64,000 nucleotides of DNA from Pseudogracilibacillus sp037071985 (GTDB lineage Bacteria > Bacillota > Bacilli > Bacillales > Amphibacillaceae), in NCBI RefSeq assembly GCF_037071985.1, contig NZ_JAXHDF010000007.1, positions 186,001 through 250,000 of the forward strand, given 5' to 3'. The position numbers and the translations under genes are program-made. The first letter of the stretch is position 1; each line of letters starts with the position of its first letter. The notes beneath the pieces were generated by a model. That model made no database searches. It saw only the letters and a list, made by a program, of their open reading frames with translations, and was not told where the DNA came from. Shown here piece by piece: positions 53,255 to 63,124 of this stretch.

Positions 53255-54715
53255 CTATAGTCCAAGTGAAATATATTTTTCTTCTAGGTAATCTCTAATT
53301 CCTTGATGTCCTCCTTCCCGTCCATAACCACTTTCTTTCATTCCACCGAATGGAGCTTGCGCTACTCCTGGCATTGCATCGTTGAGACCAACTATCCCAA
53401 AGTTCAACGCCTCTGATGCTTTAACAGCACGAGAAATATCTTTTGTATAAATATATGAGGCTAAACCATATTCAGTATTATTCGCGGCATCTATAGCCTT
53501 ATCATCTGTTTCAAAAATTGTAATCGGAGCAACAGGTCCAAATGTCTCTTCCTGCATAATTTTCATTTCCTCTGTTACATTATCTAAAATAGTTGGTATA
53601 TAAAAGTAGCCGGAAGCATCTTTCACTTCAGCTCCACCATATAAAACCTTGGCTCCTTTTTCCACAGCATCTTCAACATGCTCTTTCACTTTTTCAAGAC
53701 CTGATTCATTTACTAATGGACCGATATCTACCCCTTCAGCTAAGCTGTTCCCTACTTTTAATTCTTTCACTTTTTCAACAAATAATTTCGCAAATTCCTC
53801 TTTAATATTTTTATGAACATAAATTCTATTTGCACAAACACAAGTTTGGCCAGCATTTCTAAACTTACTAGCTACTACGCCTTCAACAGCTTTTTCTATA
53901 TCTGCATCTTCAAAAACGATATATGGAGCATGACCACCTAACTCTAGAGAGAGCTTCTTTAACTGGTTTGCTGATTGTCTTACTAATTCTTTTCCTACAT
54001 TTGTAGAACCTGTGAAAGAAATTTTCTTTATAGCCGAATTATTAAACAATTCATCTGATATAGCTTTAGTTGATCCTGCAACTATATTAATGACCCCTTT
54101 TGGAATTTCGGCCATATCTGCCAACTTAGCGAACGCTAATGCAGTTAAAGGTGTCTGACTAGCAGGTTTTACAATCCCTGTACAACCGGCAGCCATTGCA
54201 GGGCCTAATTTCCTTGTCATCATCGCTAAAGGAAAGTTCCATGGTGTAATTGCTGCAACAACACCTACCGGCTGTTTTATTACAAATAAACGTTTGTTTT
54301 CAGCCGAGGCAGGTATTGTTTCCCCGTAGATACGTTTTCCCTCTTCCGCATACCACGTTAAAAAGCTAGCTGCATATACTACTTCTCCTTTTGCCTCATT
54401 ATATGCTTTTCCCATTTCCATGCTCATTATTGTCGCTAATTCTTCTGTGTATTCAAGCATTAAATCTCTTAATTTAAGCATATATTTTGCCCTTTGTTCA
54501 GCCGTCAATAGTGACCATTTTTTGAGTGCATCACTTGCTCCTGTTATTGCAGCCTTTGTTTCTTCTGCATTTGCTTTTGGAACCTTTGCTACGACTTCTT
54601 TTGTTGAGGGATTATTAACTGTGAAATACTCTCCACTATTAGATAAAATCCATTCTCCATTTACATACAGCTTTACGTTATTTATATCGATTAAGTTAAA
54701 TTCTTTTTTTGACAT
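53255..54715 (-). CDS. NAD(P)-dependent aldehyde dehydrogenase (succinate-semialdehyde DH-like)
   Basis: A 486-residue aldehyde dehydrogenase with TPWNFPLAMMTRKLGPA, the coenzyme loop GSTNVG, the catalytic Glu in ELGGHAPYIV, the catalytic Cys in NAGQTCVCANR, and EETFGPVAPI. Arrangement and length match GabD/succinate-semialdehyde and related dehydrogenases, though other aldehydes are possible. The ATG at 54715 has AAGGAGG upstream; the longer frame to 54760 reads through that site. It fits the cluster as the step from aldehyde to carboxylate. Confidence 0.88.
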   Translation of the reverse strand: MSKKEFNLIDINNVKLYVNGEWILSNSGEYFTVNNPSTKEVVAKVPKANAEETKAAITGASDALKKWSLLTAEQRAKYMLKLRDLMLEYTEELATIMSMEMGKAYNEAKGEVVYAASFLTWYAEEGKRIYGETIPASAENKRLFVIKQPVGVVAAITPWNFPLAMMTRKLGPAMAAGCTGIVKPASQTPLTALAFAKLADMAEIPKGVINIVAGSTKAISDELFNNSAIKKISFTGSTNVGKELVRQSANQLKKLSLELGGHAPYIVFEDADIEKAVEGVVASKFRNAGQTCVCANRIYVHKNIKEEFAKLFVEKVKELKVGNSLAEGVDIGPLVNESGLEKVKEHVEDAVEKGAKVLYGGAEVKDASGYFYIPTILDNVTEEMKIMQEETFGPVAPITIFETDDKAIDAANNTEYGLASYIYTKDISRAVKASEALNFGIVGLNDAMPGVAQAPFGGMKESGYGREGGHQGIRDYLEEKYISLGL

Positions 54716-54734
54716 TATTAATCCTCCTTCTTTT

Positions 54735-55505
54735 TTAAGAAAAGACATTTCCACCATCAATTACTAGTGCTTGTCCAGTCATATAATCTGACTTATCTGA
54801 TGCAAGATAAGAAACTAATCCAGCTACATCTTCAGGTTCTTCTACCCTTCCTATTGGTATATTGTTTATCTTCTGCTGAAAAGTTTCCCCTTCTTTAACT
54901 TTTAATCTTTTAGACATTTGCTTATCGATTTCTTCCCACATCGATGTTCCTACGATCCCTGGACAGTATGCATTGACTGTAATTCCATGAGGTGCCAATT
55001 CTTTAGCGGCTGCTTGTGTTAACCCAATAACAGCGAATTTAGTAGCGGCATAATGACCTAATAATTCAACAGCTCTTTTGCCAGAAGTACTGCTAGCGTT
55101 TATGATTTTTCCTCTTTTCTGTTTAATCATGTACTTTGATGCAGCTTGAATACAATACAGCATACCAAAGACATTTACGTTAAATATTTTCCTCATATCT
55201 GCTTCTGTTATTTCTATGAGTGGTTTCACTTGGACTATACCTGCGTTTGCGACCATGACATCAATTTGCTTATATTCTTTTACCACCCGTTCTACAACAT
55301 GAAAAACTTCTTGTCGATCTTCAACGTTCATCTTGTAGGATGCACAATGATAACCAGCCTTTTTCAATTCTAATTCTGTGGCCAGTAGCTTTTCTTCATT
55401 AATATCACATAAGATTGGTATGAACCCATCTTTTGCTAATTGATATGCGATTGCCTTACCAATTCCTTGAGCGGCCCCTGTTATAATAGCAATTTTGTTA
55501 GACAT
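54735..55505 (-). CDS. Short-chain dehydrogenase (acetoin/diol dehydrogenase-like)
   Basis: A 256-residue classical SDR: NAD site TGAAQGIGKAIA (10-21), DINE at the second strand (NAD preferred), NAGIVQVKP, catalytic Ser in NASSTSGKRA, and YAATK as the YxxxK dyad. The C-terminal segment PGIVGTSMWEEIDKQMSKR resembles acetoin reductase/2,3-butanediol and sorbitol dehydrogenases. It lies in the catabolic cluster 22 bp after the zinc alcohol dehydrogenase gene, so successive oxidation of a diol or polyol is plausible. Confidence 0.87.
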   Translation of the reverse strand: MSNKIAIITGAAQGIGKAIAYQLAKDGFIPILCDINEEKLLATELELKKAGYHCASYKMNVEDRQEVFHVVERVVKEYKQIDVMVANAGIVQVKPLIEITEADMRKIFNVNVFGMLYCIQAASKYMIKQKRGKIINASSTSGKRAVELLGHYAATKFAVIGLTQAAAKELAPHGITVNAYCPGIVGTSMWEEIDKQMSKRLKVKEGETFQQKINNIPIGRVEEPEDVAGLVSYLASDKSDYMTGQALVIDGGNVFS

Positions 55506-55527
55506 TTTAACACCCTTTTTATGATTA

Positions 55528-56529
55528 CTATTTTTTCATAGAAATAACTGGCTTTAGTACTCTCTGATTTAACCCATCATTAATTGCTTCATTAATCGAA
55601 TCAAAAGAGTAATAGGTTACTAACTCCTTAAGAGTCGATGAATACTTTTTTAAGACGGATAAAGCCAATTCGTAATCGACTGGATTACATCCATAACTCG
55701 TAATTATGGACCACTCATTTCGAACTAACTCTGTAAAAAAAATATTAGTTTTTTGTTCATAGAGAGCAACAAAGACAGCTATTCCGCCTTTTTTTAGTTG
55801 TTGAAATGAATTCAAGACTGCTAAATTTGATCCAGAACATTCAAAAATAAAATCTACTTTTTTGGAAACTAGCCCGTCTTCTACAATATGAGGAATCATT
55901 CCAAATGAATTAAATTTGGAAAGTCTATTTTCATAATCTTTTTCCAGCCCAGATATGTATACTGTTGCTCCTTTTTCAACACATAACAGAGCAACGAAAA
56001 ATCCTATTATCCCTGCTCCTTGAACTAATATAACGTCATCTTCCATTATGTTTCCTGCTCGCTCTATAGCATGAACTGCAATTGCCATCGGTTCGCTTAA
56101 TACAGCAACTTCTTCTTCTAAATCGTTTATTTTCTTAAGGTATTTTACTTTTGTTTTTACATATTCAGCCATACCACCATCAAAATGTAGACCTATCACT
56201 TTATTATCTATGCAAATTGAAAATCTATTTTTTTGACAGTTATAACATTTTCCACAATAATGCATCGATTCAATAATGACATGTTGACCAAGCATATCAG
56301 AATTACTTTTATCCTTTACTTGCACTACTTCTCCTACAATCTCATGACCTAATATTCTTGGTCTTTGGACAAATTCATAACCTTGAGCATGGTTAAGAGC
56401 ATGAAGATCGCTTCCACATACTCCACAGTAAGAAACTTTAATCAATACCTCATCTACTTTAAGGTTTGGCAAGGCTTTCTTGTGAAAAATTATTTCTCGT
56501 GGTGTATTTGTTGAAATTGCTGCTAACAT
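55528..56529 (-). CDS. Zinc-dependent alcohol/polyol dehydrogenase (MDR family)
   Basis: A 333-residue medium-chain dehydrogenase with the catalytic-zinc GVCGSDLHAL and GHEIVGEVV, the structural-zinc cluster HYCGKCYNCQKNRFSIC, and a Rossmann domain with QGAGIIGFFVALL. It resembles sorbitol/2,3-butanediol dehydrogenases. I start at ATG 56529, eight bases after AGGAG; a GTG at 56538 overlaps that site. It follows livF by 13 bp. Confidence 0.88.
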   Translation of the reverse strand: MLAAISTNTPREIIFHKKALPNLKVDEVLIKVSYCGVCGSDLHALNHAQGYEFVQRPRILGHEIVGEVVQVKDKSNSDMLGQHVIIESMHYCGKCYNCQKNRFSICIDNKVIGLHFDGGMAEYVKTKVKYLKKINDLEEEVAVLSEPMAIAVHAIERAGNIMEDDVILVQGAGIIGFFVALLCVEKGATVYISGLEKDYENRLSKFNSFGMIPHIVEDGLVSKKVDFIFECSGSNLAVLNSFQQLKKGGIAVFVALYEQKTNIFFTELVRNEWSIITSYGCNPVDYELALSVLKKYSSTLKELVTYYSFDSINEAINDGLNQRVLKPVISMKK

Positions 56530-56542
56530 AACAAACACTCCT

Positions 56543-57247
56543 CTAGATTCCTAGGTATGCCTTTTTTAAATAAGGATTATCCAAAAGTTCTTCCGCTGTT
56601 CCGTCTAAAGTTACGGTTCCATTTTCCAGTACAAATGCGTAATCAGCTATTTGTAATGATAAGTTAACATTTTGTTCAACGAGGAATATGGTAATTCCTG
56701 AGTTTTTAATATCAACTAATGAGCTCATAAGATCTTGAACCAAAATGGGAGCTAATCCTAATGATAGTTCATCAATAATTAGTAATTTAGGTTGAGACAT
56801 TAACCCCCGACCAATCGCACACATTTGTTGTTGCCCACCACTCATCTCCCCCGCGAGATGATTTTTTCTTTCTTCTAATATAGGGAACATTTCATAAACC
56901 ATTTTAAGATTTTTATTCAAGTTTTTTCGAGAACGTTTATTATAAGCTCCTAATTCGAGATTTTCTTGAATAGTCATAAAGTCAAATAGCTTTCTTCCTT
57001 CAGGTACTTGGATCACACCTTCTTCTACTATTTCATTAGGGCTAAGTGAAGTAATATCTTTCCCTTGGAATGAAATTTTTCCACTTGAAGGTTTAAACAA
57101 TCCTGATATTGCATTAATGGTACTTGACTTTCCTGCAGCATTTGCGCCTAATAATGCTACAATGCTTCCTTCTTTTACTTCTAGTGAAACATCCCAGAGT
57201 GCCTGAACTTCTCCATATGAAAGATTAATTTGATCTAACTTAAGCAT
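56543..57247 (-). CDS. livF: LIV-type ABC importer ATPase LivF
   Basis: Second ATPase of a branched-chain-amino-acid-type (HAAT) importer. It has Walker A GANAAGKSST, Q-loop, signature EMSGGQQQMCAIGRGL, Walker B LLIIDELSLGLAP and the H-loop replaced by Gln (LVEQNV), as is normal for LivF. The C-terminal PYLKKAYLGI is the usual end. Start at ATG 57247 after GGAGGTG. It overlaps the livG end by 8 bp. Confidence 0.93.
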   Translation of the reverse strand: MLKLDQINLSYGEVQALWDVSLEVKEGSIVALLGANAAGKSSTINAISGLFKPSSGKISFQGKDITSLSPNEIVEEGVIQVPEGRKLFDFMTIQENLELGAYNKRSRKNLNKNLKMVYEMFPILEERKNHLAGEMSGGQQQMCAIGRGLMSQPKLLIIDELSLGLAPILVQDLMSSLVDIKNSGITIFLVEQNVNLSLQIADYAFVLENGTVTLDGTAEELLDNPYLKKAYLGI

Positions 57248-57962
57248 TCGTAGCTTCACCTCCCAAATAGGCTTCAATTACTTTGTCATTATTTGCAATT
57301 TCCTCTGCAGTCCCTTCTGCAATTTTTTCACCGTGATTAATAACAATAATACGATCGCAAATAGTCATGACCACTTCCATGATATGCTCTATCAGAATAA
57401 TGGTAATTCCATCATCATTTAATGATTGAATCATTGGTAAAACGTCTTTTATTTCGGTTGGATTTAATCCGGCCATTACTTCATCTAATAACAGTAATTC
57501 CGGTTGAGTAGCAAGAGCTTTTGCTACTTCTAATCTCTTTTTATTAGCTAAAGTTAAACTTTTCCCTATTTGGTTTCTTTGCTCGTATAAGCCTACTTTT
57601 TTTAAAATTTCTAAACTATATTCTTTAGCCTCATCTTTACTATTAATCTTATTAAAAGCACCAACAATAACATTCTCCAAAACTGTAATATTTCCAAAAG
57701 GTTTTACAACTTGATATGTTCGGCCGATACCTTTTTTGCATAAAATATATGGTTTTTGATTCGTAATATTTTCGCCTTTAAAATTTATATTTCCATTGGT
57801 TACAGGGAAATTCCCAGAGATCAAATTAAATAAAGTTGTTTTTCCTGCACCGTTAGGACCTATAATTCCAACGATTTCATTTTTTCCAACAGTAAAACTG
57901 GAGTTGTTAACTGCTTTAACGCCTCCAAAATGTTTAGAGACATTGTTTACTTCTAATAACAT
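57240..57962 (-). CDS. livG: LIV-type ABC importer ATPase LivG
   Basis: First ATPase of the importer. Walker A GPNGAGKTTLFN, GIGRTYQVVKPF, Walker B LLLLDEVMAGLNP and the switch His in LIEHIMEVV are visible; the signature region is SLTLANKKRLEVAKAL instead of LSGGQ, as in many LivG proteins. I use ATG 57962 with GGGGGTGG upstream; a GTG at 57971 is the alternative. Confidence 0.92.
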   Translation of the reverse strand: MLLEVNNVSKHFGGVKAVNNSSFTVGKNEIVGIIGPNGAGKTTLFNLISGNFPVTNGNINFKGENITNQKPYILCKKGIGRTYQVVKPFGNITVLENVIVGAFNKINSKDEAKEYSLEILKKVGLYEQRNQIGKSLTLANKKRLEVAKALATQPELLLLDEVMAGLNPTEIKDVLPMIQSLNDDGITIILIEHIMEVVMTICDRIIVINHGEKIAEGTAEEIANNDKVIEAYLGGEATNA

Positions 57963-57980
57963 TCTTTCCACCCCCTCTTT

Positions 57981-58976
57981 TTAATCCTCTACAATTTTTG
58001 ATTTAACACGTTTCCGATTTAGTAATTTTCCTTTAAGTAAATCTTTTAAAAATGGGAGTAATCCATTGGGTAAAAAGGCTACAATTAAGATGAGTACAAT
58101 TCCATAGATAAAAAAGTTCATTCCATTCAACATTGGAAATGAAGATCTTAATATCTCATTTAATGGGATAACAATTGCTGCACCAAGTAATGGTCCATAA
58201 ATTGTTCCAATGCCTCCAACAATTACAATAAGCACAAACTCAATTGACAAATTCAAATTAAATATGTTTTCAGGCTCAAAATAGAGCATATATTGTCCAT
58301 ATAAAACTCCAGCAGCACCTGCCAAACCTGCACTTAAAATCATTGCAATCATTTTATATTTTGTTGTATTAATTCCTAAAGTTTGAGCACTGTCTTGATC
58401 TTCACGAATTGCTCGCAAATAATAACCAACTTTTGTCCGATCAACCCAATACATAAAGGAGAGACTTATTAAAAACAGAATTAATGCAAGCCAATAATAT
58501 GTTTCATACTCTTTAAAAATCATATTTGTAAAGGAAGGTTCAAATGGGATGTTTACTCCCATCGATCCATTCGTTAAACTCCTCCAAAATAAGGCTATAT
58601 GTCTGATTACTTCTCCAAATGCTATAGTCGCTAATGTAAAATAAGGACCCTTTAACCTAAATGTTGGAAATCCAATTACAATCCCAGCAATAATGGAAAC
58701 TAAAACAGCTGCTAATAAACCAAGCCATGGAGATAGCCCTGATTTTAGAAATAGAAGAGACGATGTGTAAGCTCCTAGACCGAAAAAGATTGCATGACCT
58801 AAAGATAATTGTCCACCATAACCTCCTAATACATTCCAAGCGTTAGCCACTGTAGCAAACAACAAGATTAAGATAAAAATATTTAAATAAAATCGATTAT
58901 CAAATATGAGCGGTACTAATGCTGCCAAGATTATCCCTATCAGTAAAAACTTTTGTGAGAGTATTTTATTCATCAT
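57981..58976 (-). CDS. livM: LIV-type ABC importer permease LivM
   Basis: A membrane subunit of 331 residues with about 9-10 helices. It has NVLGGYGGQLSLGHAIFFGLGAY, TFRLKGPYFTLATIAFGEVIR, the cytoplasmic RTKVGYYLRAIREDQDSAQTLGI loop that meets the ATPase, and IVGGIGTIYGPLLGAAI. ATGA overlap with livH. AGGAGGT lies upstream. Confidence 0.93.
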   Translation of the reverse strand: MMNKILSQKFLLIGIILAALVPLIFDNRFYLNIFILILLFATVANAWNVLGGYGGQLSLGHAIFFGLGAYTSSLLFLKSGLSPWLGLLAAVLVSIIAGIVIGFPTFRLKGPYFTLATIAFGEVIRHIALFWRSLTNGSMGVNIPFEPSFTNMIFKEYETYYWLALILFLISLSFMYWVDRTKVGYYLRAIREDQDSAQTLGINTTKYKMIAMILSAGLAGAAGVLYGQYMLYFEPENIFNLNLSIEFVLIVIVGGIGTIYGPLLGAAIVIPLNEILRSSFPMLNGMNFFIYGIVLILIVAFLPNGLLPFLKDLLKGKLLNRKRVKSKIVED

Positions 58977-59857
58977 TCTAATCCGACCTCCTCTGAACCT
59001 TTTCCTCTACTGAATATGCCAGCAGGACGAACTAGTAAAACTAGAATAAATATTATGAAATAAATCGCTTCTTTTAAGCCTGGGGAAATCAAAAGTCCGG
59101 ATAGTGCTTCAACAACACCAATAAATAATCCTCCATAAAACGCTCCGAACATACTACCCATTCCCCCTAATACCACCACGACAAAAGCTATTAATACAAA
59201 GGTCGTTCCGATTGTTGGATATACTGAATAAATTGGCATTAACATCGATCCCGCTAAACCTACTAAGGCTGTACCAATTCCAAAGGCAAGAATATAGATT
59301 CGCTTTACATTTATCCCTACCAGATATGCAGCATCACGTTGCATAGCTACTGCTCGTATCGCTTTACCTACCATCGTCTTTTGCAAGAAAAAATACAATG
59401 CGATTGCAATTACAATAGCTGATATAAACGCAACAATATTTGGAAGACTCATCGTTATTCCGCCAATATTAATTAATTTGCTTTGATATGCAGTATGAAC
59501 TGTTCGATGGTTAGCATTAAACAGCATTAAAGCTAAGTTTTGAAGGGCAATTGATAGTCCTAGTGTTACGAAAATTTTTGTTGATGCAGGTGTATCTAAA
59601 ATTGGTTCTATTACTAGCTTTTGTGTTGCTAAGCCAATCAAAAATAACAAAATAATTACGATAATTGCTGACGAATAAGGATCGAGCCCTAGTGTTGAAT
59701 AAAGAAGAAAACTTGCATACATTGCAATCATTAAGTATTCACCATGAGCAAAGTTTATAATTCTTACTACTCCGAGAATCAAGTTCAGCCCCATGCTAAT
59801 TAGAGCGTATATCCCTCCTATCATCAGACCAGAAATAATTGTTTGAGTTAATAACAT
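58973..59857 (-). CDS. livH: LIV-type ABC importer permease LivH
   Basis: The other membrane subunit, 294 residues from ATG 59857 (GAGGTG upstream). It contains GLMIGGIYALISMGLNLILG, RIINFAHGEYLMI, the cytoplasmic GKAIRAVAMQRDAAYLVGIN loop and VLGGMGSMFGAFYGGLFIGV, all standard for LivH. It lies ~80 bp after the binding-protein gene, across a hairpin. Confidence 0.93.
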   Translation of the reverse strand: MLLTQTIISGLMIGGIYALISMGLNLILGVVRIINFAHGEYLMIAMYASFLLYSTLGLDPYSSAIIVIILLFLIGLATQKLVIEPILDTPASTKIFVTLGLSIALQNLALMLFNANHRTVHTAYQSKLINIGGITMSLPNIVAFISAIVIAIALYFFLQKTMVGKAIRAVAMQRDAAYLVGINVKRIYILAFGIGTALVGLAGSMLMPIYSVYPTIGTTFVLIAFVVVVLGGMGSMFGAFYGGLFIGVVEALSGLLISPGLKEAIYFIIFILVLLVRPAGIFSRGKGSEEVGLE

Positions 59858-59885
59858 TCCTTTCACCTCAATTTATGAATAGTAA

Positions 59886-59919
59886 CAGCTACTCCAAGGC
59901 AGTTTTCTTGAAATAGCTG
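59886..59919 (-). terminator. Weak intercistronic hairpin livK-livH
   Basis: CAGCTA (59886-59891) pairs with TAGCTG (59914-59919), with the pairing partly extending outward. There is no strong T-run. Such hairpins after binding-protein genes often lower downstream expression or protect the upstream mRNA end. Confidence 0.4.
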
Positions 59920-59934
59920 CTTTGCTTAAATGGT

Positions 59935-61167
59935 CTATTTAGTTATTTTCGGTTTTTCTATCGCAACCTCTTCTGGATATACAGTAATTAGTTCTCCATC
60001 AATCCACTGGGTGATATATGGTTCACTTAACTTGTTTTGACCAGATACCTCATCAAATTCAACACCCCAGCCTGTTGCAGTTGTATTTTTTTCAACCTTG
60101 TAATTCATCGCAACTTCGCGTAGTTTTTCAGGATCCAGCTCTCCATCAGCTTCTTCAATGATTTCTAAAACTACTTTCATTCCCATATAATTTGCTAAAG
60201 AATGACCAGAGCGTGGTTCGGAACCAAATTTTTCTTCATAAGCAGCTAAGAACTCTTCCATTCCAGGAGTAGCATCTTTATTAATTTCATATTGTGGAAA
60301 GTCCACATTCAAAATATGCTCGGAATTTTCGCCAACCGCATCCGCAAAGTCTGTCATCGTATGTCCTCCACCTGAACCAATAAAGACAGGGACTTCTACG
60401 TTAAGTTCTTTCATTTGACGCGAGATTAATATAGCATCATTAATATAAGAGACAACAATTAATACATCAGGATCTGCCTTTTTAATATTTAAAATAACAG
60501 ATGTTAAATCATTTGATGTCGAGCTATATGGTTGGATAGAAACAACATTAATTCCTTCTGCTTCAGCTAATTTTTCTGCTTCATCCGCAATAGTTGTTCC
60601 GTATGAAGAGTCTTCATGGGCAATAGCAACCTTTATATCGCTTAAATCTTTTCCTAATTCAGCTGCAACTACATCTTTTATAAAATTAATATGAACAACA
60701 GAAAACATAGAAGCTGGTGGATTTGTACGAAGGATAGACTGGTACTCTCGGTCTGTCACATTATCTGCAACCGCTCCCAATTCCCAGTATAAAGCTCCAT
60801 TTCTTTCCGCTACTTCACTAGCTGCAAAAGCAATTCCACTTGAATAAGAACCTACTATGGACTGAATGTTTTCTTGATTAATCAATCGATTTGCTTCAGC
60901 TTGTGCTGCATCCGGATCTACCGCATCACCTTTAACAAGTTCAACCTCTCTTCCATTTATTCCACCATTTGCATTAATTTCTTCCACAGCTAATTCTGCA
61001 CCTCGATAACTTTCCTCACCCAACAAAGCTAAATCACCTGTTAATGGAAATAAAGCACCAAGTTTGATCGGTCCATCATCGCTCCCCGAACTACCTTTTG
61101 AACCTCCTCCACACGCTGTTAAAAACAACATGACTACAATAAGTAACATACTAGATATTTTTTTCAT
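59935..61167 (-). CDS. livK: LIV-type ABC importer substrate-binding lipoprotein
   Basis: A 410-residue periplasmic-binding-protein-like lipoprotein: lipobox LTAC (Cys19) and a GGGSKGSSGS tether, then IKLGALFPLTGDLALLGEE, AVEEINANGGINGREVELV, VGSYSSGIAFAASEVAERN and the ligand-hinge segment EDSSYGTT. The family binds amino acids, amides or aromatic and dicarboxylic acids, so the name livK gives only the type. GAGGAGG upstream. The remainder of the importer follows directly. Confidence 0.9.
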   Translation of the reverse strand: MKKISSMLLIVVMLFLTACGGGSKGSSGSDDGPIKLGALFPLTGDLALLGEESYRGAELAVEEINANGGINGREVELVKGDAVDPDAAQAEANRLINQENIQSIVGSYSSGIAFAASEVAERNGALYWELGAVADNVTDREYQSILRTNPPASMFSVVHINFIKDVVAAELGKDLSDIKVAIAHEDSSYGTTIADEAEKLAEAEGINVVSIQPYSSTSNDLTSVILNIKKADPDVLIVVSYINDAILISRQMKELNVEVPVFIGSGGGHTMTDFADAVGENSEHILNVDFPQYEINKDATPGMEEFLAAYEEKFGSEPRSGHSLANYMGMKVVLEIIEEADGELDPEKLREVAMNYKVEKNTTATGWGVEFDEVSGQNKLSEPYITQWIDGELITVYPEEVAIEKPKITK

Positions 61168-61194
61168 ATCTCGTTTCCTCCTCTATGTAAGTTT

Positions 61195-61956
61195 TTAGCT
61201 GATTAACCAGCCTCCATCTACGTAAATGGTTTGTCCAGTAATATAATTAGAAGCACTTGATGCTAAGAATATTGCAGTTCCTTGTAAATCTTCTTCTTCG
61301 CCTATTCTTTTCAGAGGGATTCTTGATTTCATCCACTCTACTTTTTCTTTATCCTCAAACAATACTTTTGTCATTTCTGTTTTGAAATAGCCAGGGCCGA
61401 TTGCATTGGTGTATATTCCATCTTCTGCATATTCTACTGCCATTGCCTTTGTTAATTGAGAAACTCCACCTTTACTCGCTGCATAGACCGGCATATTTGG
61501 AAATCCAATTTCGCTCGTCAAGGAAGCAATATTGATAATTTTCCCAAATTTCTGTCTTTTCATGTGAGGAATGACCGCTTTTGATACTAAATAAACACTT
61601 TTCAAGTTTACATCCATAACTAAATCCCAATCTTTTTCTTCAAGATTAACCAATTTATCTCTCGCATTCGTTCCAGCGGCATTTACTAATATATCAATTT
61701 TTCCCTCCTTTTCTATCACGTCATCTATAAACGTATTAATGGATTCTTTATTTTGAATATCTACTGTATTATAGTGCGCTTTCCTCTCATATTTTTCTTT
61801 AATTTCATTACACACTTTTTGCAATTCTTCCTCAGTTCTACTAGCCAGTACAACATCTGCACCAGCCTGTGCAAGTGCTAATGCAATTGATTTTCCAAGC
61901 CCCCTTCCTCCACCTGTAACAACTGCTGTTTGCCCTTCTAAATTGAATAATTTCAT
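61195..61956 (-). CDS. Short-chain dehydrogenase (gluconate 5-dehydrogenase/FabG-like)
   Basis: A 253-residue classical SDR with the dinucleotide site TGGGRGLGKSIALAL (14-28), SRTEEEL (Arg after strand 2, suggesting NADP), NAAGTNARDKL, catalytic Ser in NIASLTSEIGF and YAASK as the YxxxK dyad, and the usual end TGQTIYVDGGWLI. It resembles gluconate 5-dehydrogenase and other sugar-acid/polyol dehydrogenases. ATGA-type overlap with the iron alcohol dehydrogenase gene. Confidence 0.87.
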   Translation of the reverse strand: MKLFNLEGQTAVVTGGGRGLGKSIALALAQAGADVVLASRTEEELQKVCNEIKEKYERKAHYNTVDIQNKESINTFIDDVIEKEGKIDILVNAAGTNARDKLVNLEEKDWDLVMDVNLKSVYLVSKAVIPHMKRQKFGKIINIASLTSEIGFPNMPVYAASKGGVSQLTKAMAVEYAEDGIYTNAIGPGYFKTEMTKVLFEDKEKVEWMKSRIPLKRIGEEEDLQGTAIFLASSASNYITGQTIYVDGGWLIS

Positions 61957-63116
61957 TTCTCTCCTCCTATTGATTGTTTATATAACCTAATAACATCGTC
62001 ATAACGGGTAATTCTTGGATTTACGGCTATATTTCCACTTAGCATAGCATCTTCAGCCATTTTTTCTATTTTGCTAGAATCTATTCCAAATGATTCGAAA
62101 CTTTCTGGTATTCCTATATCTTTAGCTAGTTTTCTTACTGATTCAACCGCTTTATATGCTTTTTCCATAACTGTTGAATTATCAAGAACTTCTCCCATGT
62201 CTTCAGCAATATCTGCATATAGTTCTGGGACTGCTAGTATATTAAATGCCATAACATGAGGGATTAATATTGCGTTAGCAACCCCATGAGGAACACCATA
62301 TATAGCGCTTACAGGATGGCTTAAAGCATGACAGTTTCCAAGTCTTGTATTATTAAATGCCAAGCCTGCTAGCAAACTGCCCATCAACATTTCATCGCGG
62401 TATTTTAAAGTATCACCATTATAAACAGCTTGCCTTAGGTTTCTACTTATCTTTCTTATTGCTTCCCTCGCTAATGTTTTCGTAATAGGATTCGCCATTT
62501 TAGAGGTATATGATTCTATTGCATGGACTAGAGCATCTAAACCTGTTGCAGCTGTAATGTGCGATGGTAATGTTAATGTAACCATTGGATCCAAGATTGC
62601 CCATTTAGGTGCTAATCTCACTCCACCCACTGTAAACTTGTATTCTCTTTCTTCATCTGTAATTACTGTAAAGTTAGTAACTTCACTAGCAGTACCAGCA
62701 GTCGTTGGAATCGCTATCAAAGGTAGTAAATCTTTGTTAAACGTATCAATTCCTTCATACTCTTTGATTTCCCCTCCGTTTGTAGCAAGCAGTGAAACTG
62801 CTTTCGCTACATCCATCGAACTGCCCCCACCTATCGCTATTACGAGGTCGGCTTTTACTTCTCTTAACATATCCAATGCGTTATTACAGTTTGAAACAGT
62901 AGGATTTGGCTGACATTCACTAAAAATTTTATAGTTAACATGGTTGACATATTGCAATAAATCATCAATCAATCCCGTTTTCATCAAGCCCGGATCCGTT
63001 ACAATGAGCACATTTTTAATACCTTGTCCATCGATGATTTTTTTCACTTCTTTTAAAGCATTAACTCCGTATGTAATTTGTGTAGGATTTTTATAGTATC
63101 CTAAATTGTCCATCAT
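61953..63116 (-). CDS. Iron-containing alcohol dehydrogenase (group III)
   Basis: A 388-residue dehydroquinate-synthase-fold alcohol dehydrogenase. It has the NAD-binding GGGSSMDVAKAVSLL, PTTAGTASEVTNF, the metal Asp/His set in ATGLDALVHAIESY, the LGNCHALSHPVSAIYGVPHG block with three His ligands, and a normal C-terminal domain. It oxidises primary or secondary alcohols such as butanols or 4-hydroxybutyrate. ATG 63116 is preferred (AAGGGTGATA upstream); a GTG at 63122 is possible. Confidence 0.9.
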   Translation of the reverse strand: MMDNLGYYKNPTQITYGVNALKEVKKIIDGQGIKNVLIVTDPGLMKTGLIDDLLQYVNHVNYKIFSECQPNPTVSNCNNALDMLREVKADLVIAIGGGSSMDVAKAVSLLATNGGEIKEYEGIDTFNKDLLPLIAIPTTAGTASEVTNFTVITDEEREYKFTVGGVRLAPKWAILDPMVTLTLPSHITAATGLDALVHAIESYTSKMANPITKTLAREAIRKISRNLRQAVYNGDTLKYRDEMLMGSLLAGLAFNNTRLGNCHALSHPVSAIYGVPHGVANAILIPHVMAFNILAVPELYADIAEDMGEVLDNSTVMEKAYKAVESVRKLAKDIGIPESFESFGIDSSKIEKMAEDAMLSGNIAVNPRITRYDDVIRLYKQSIGGEK

Positions 63117-63124
63117 TATCACCC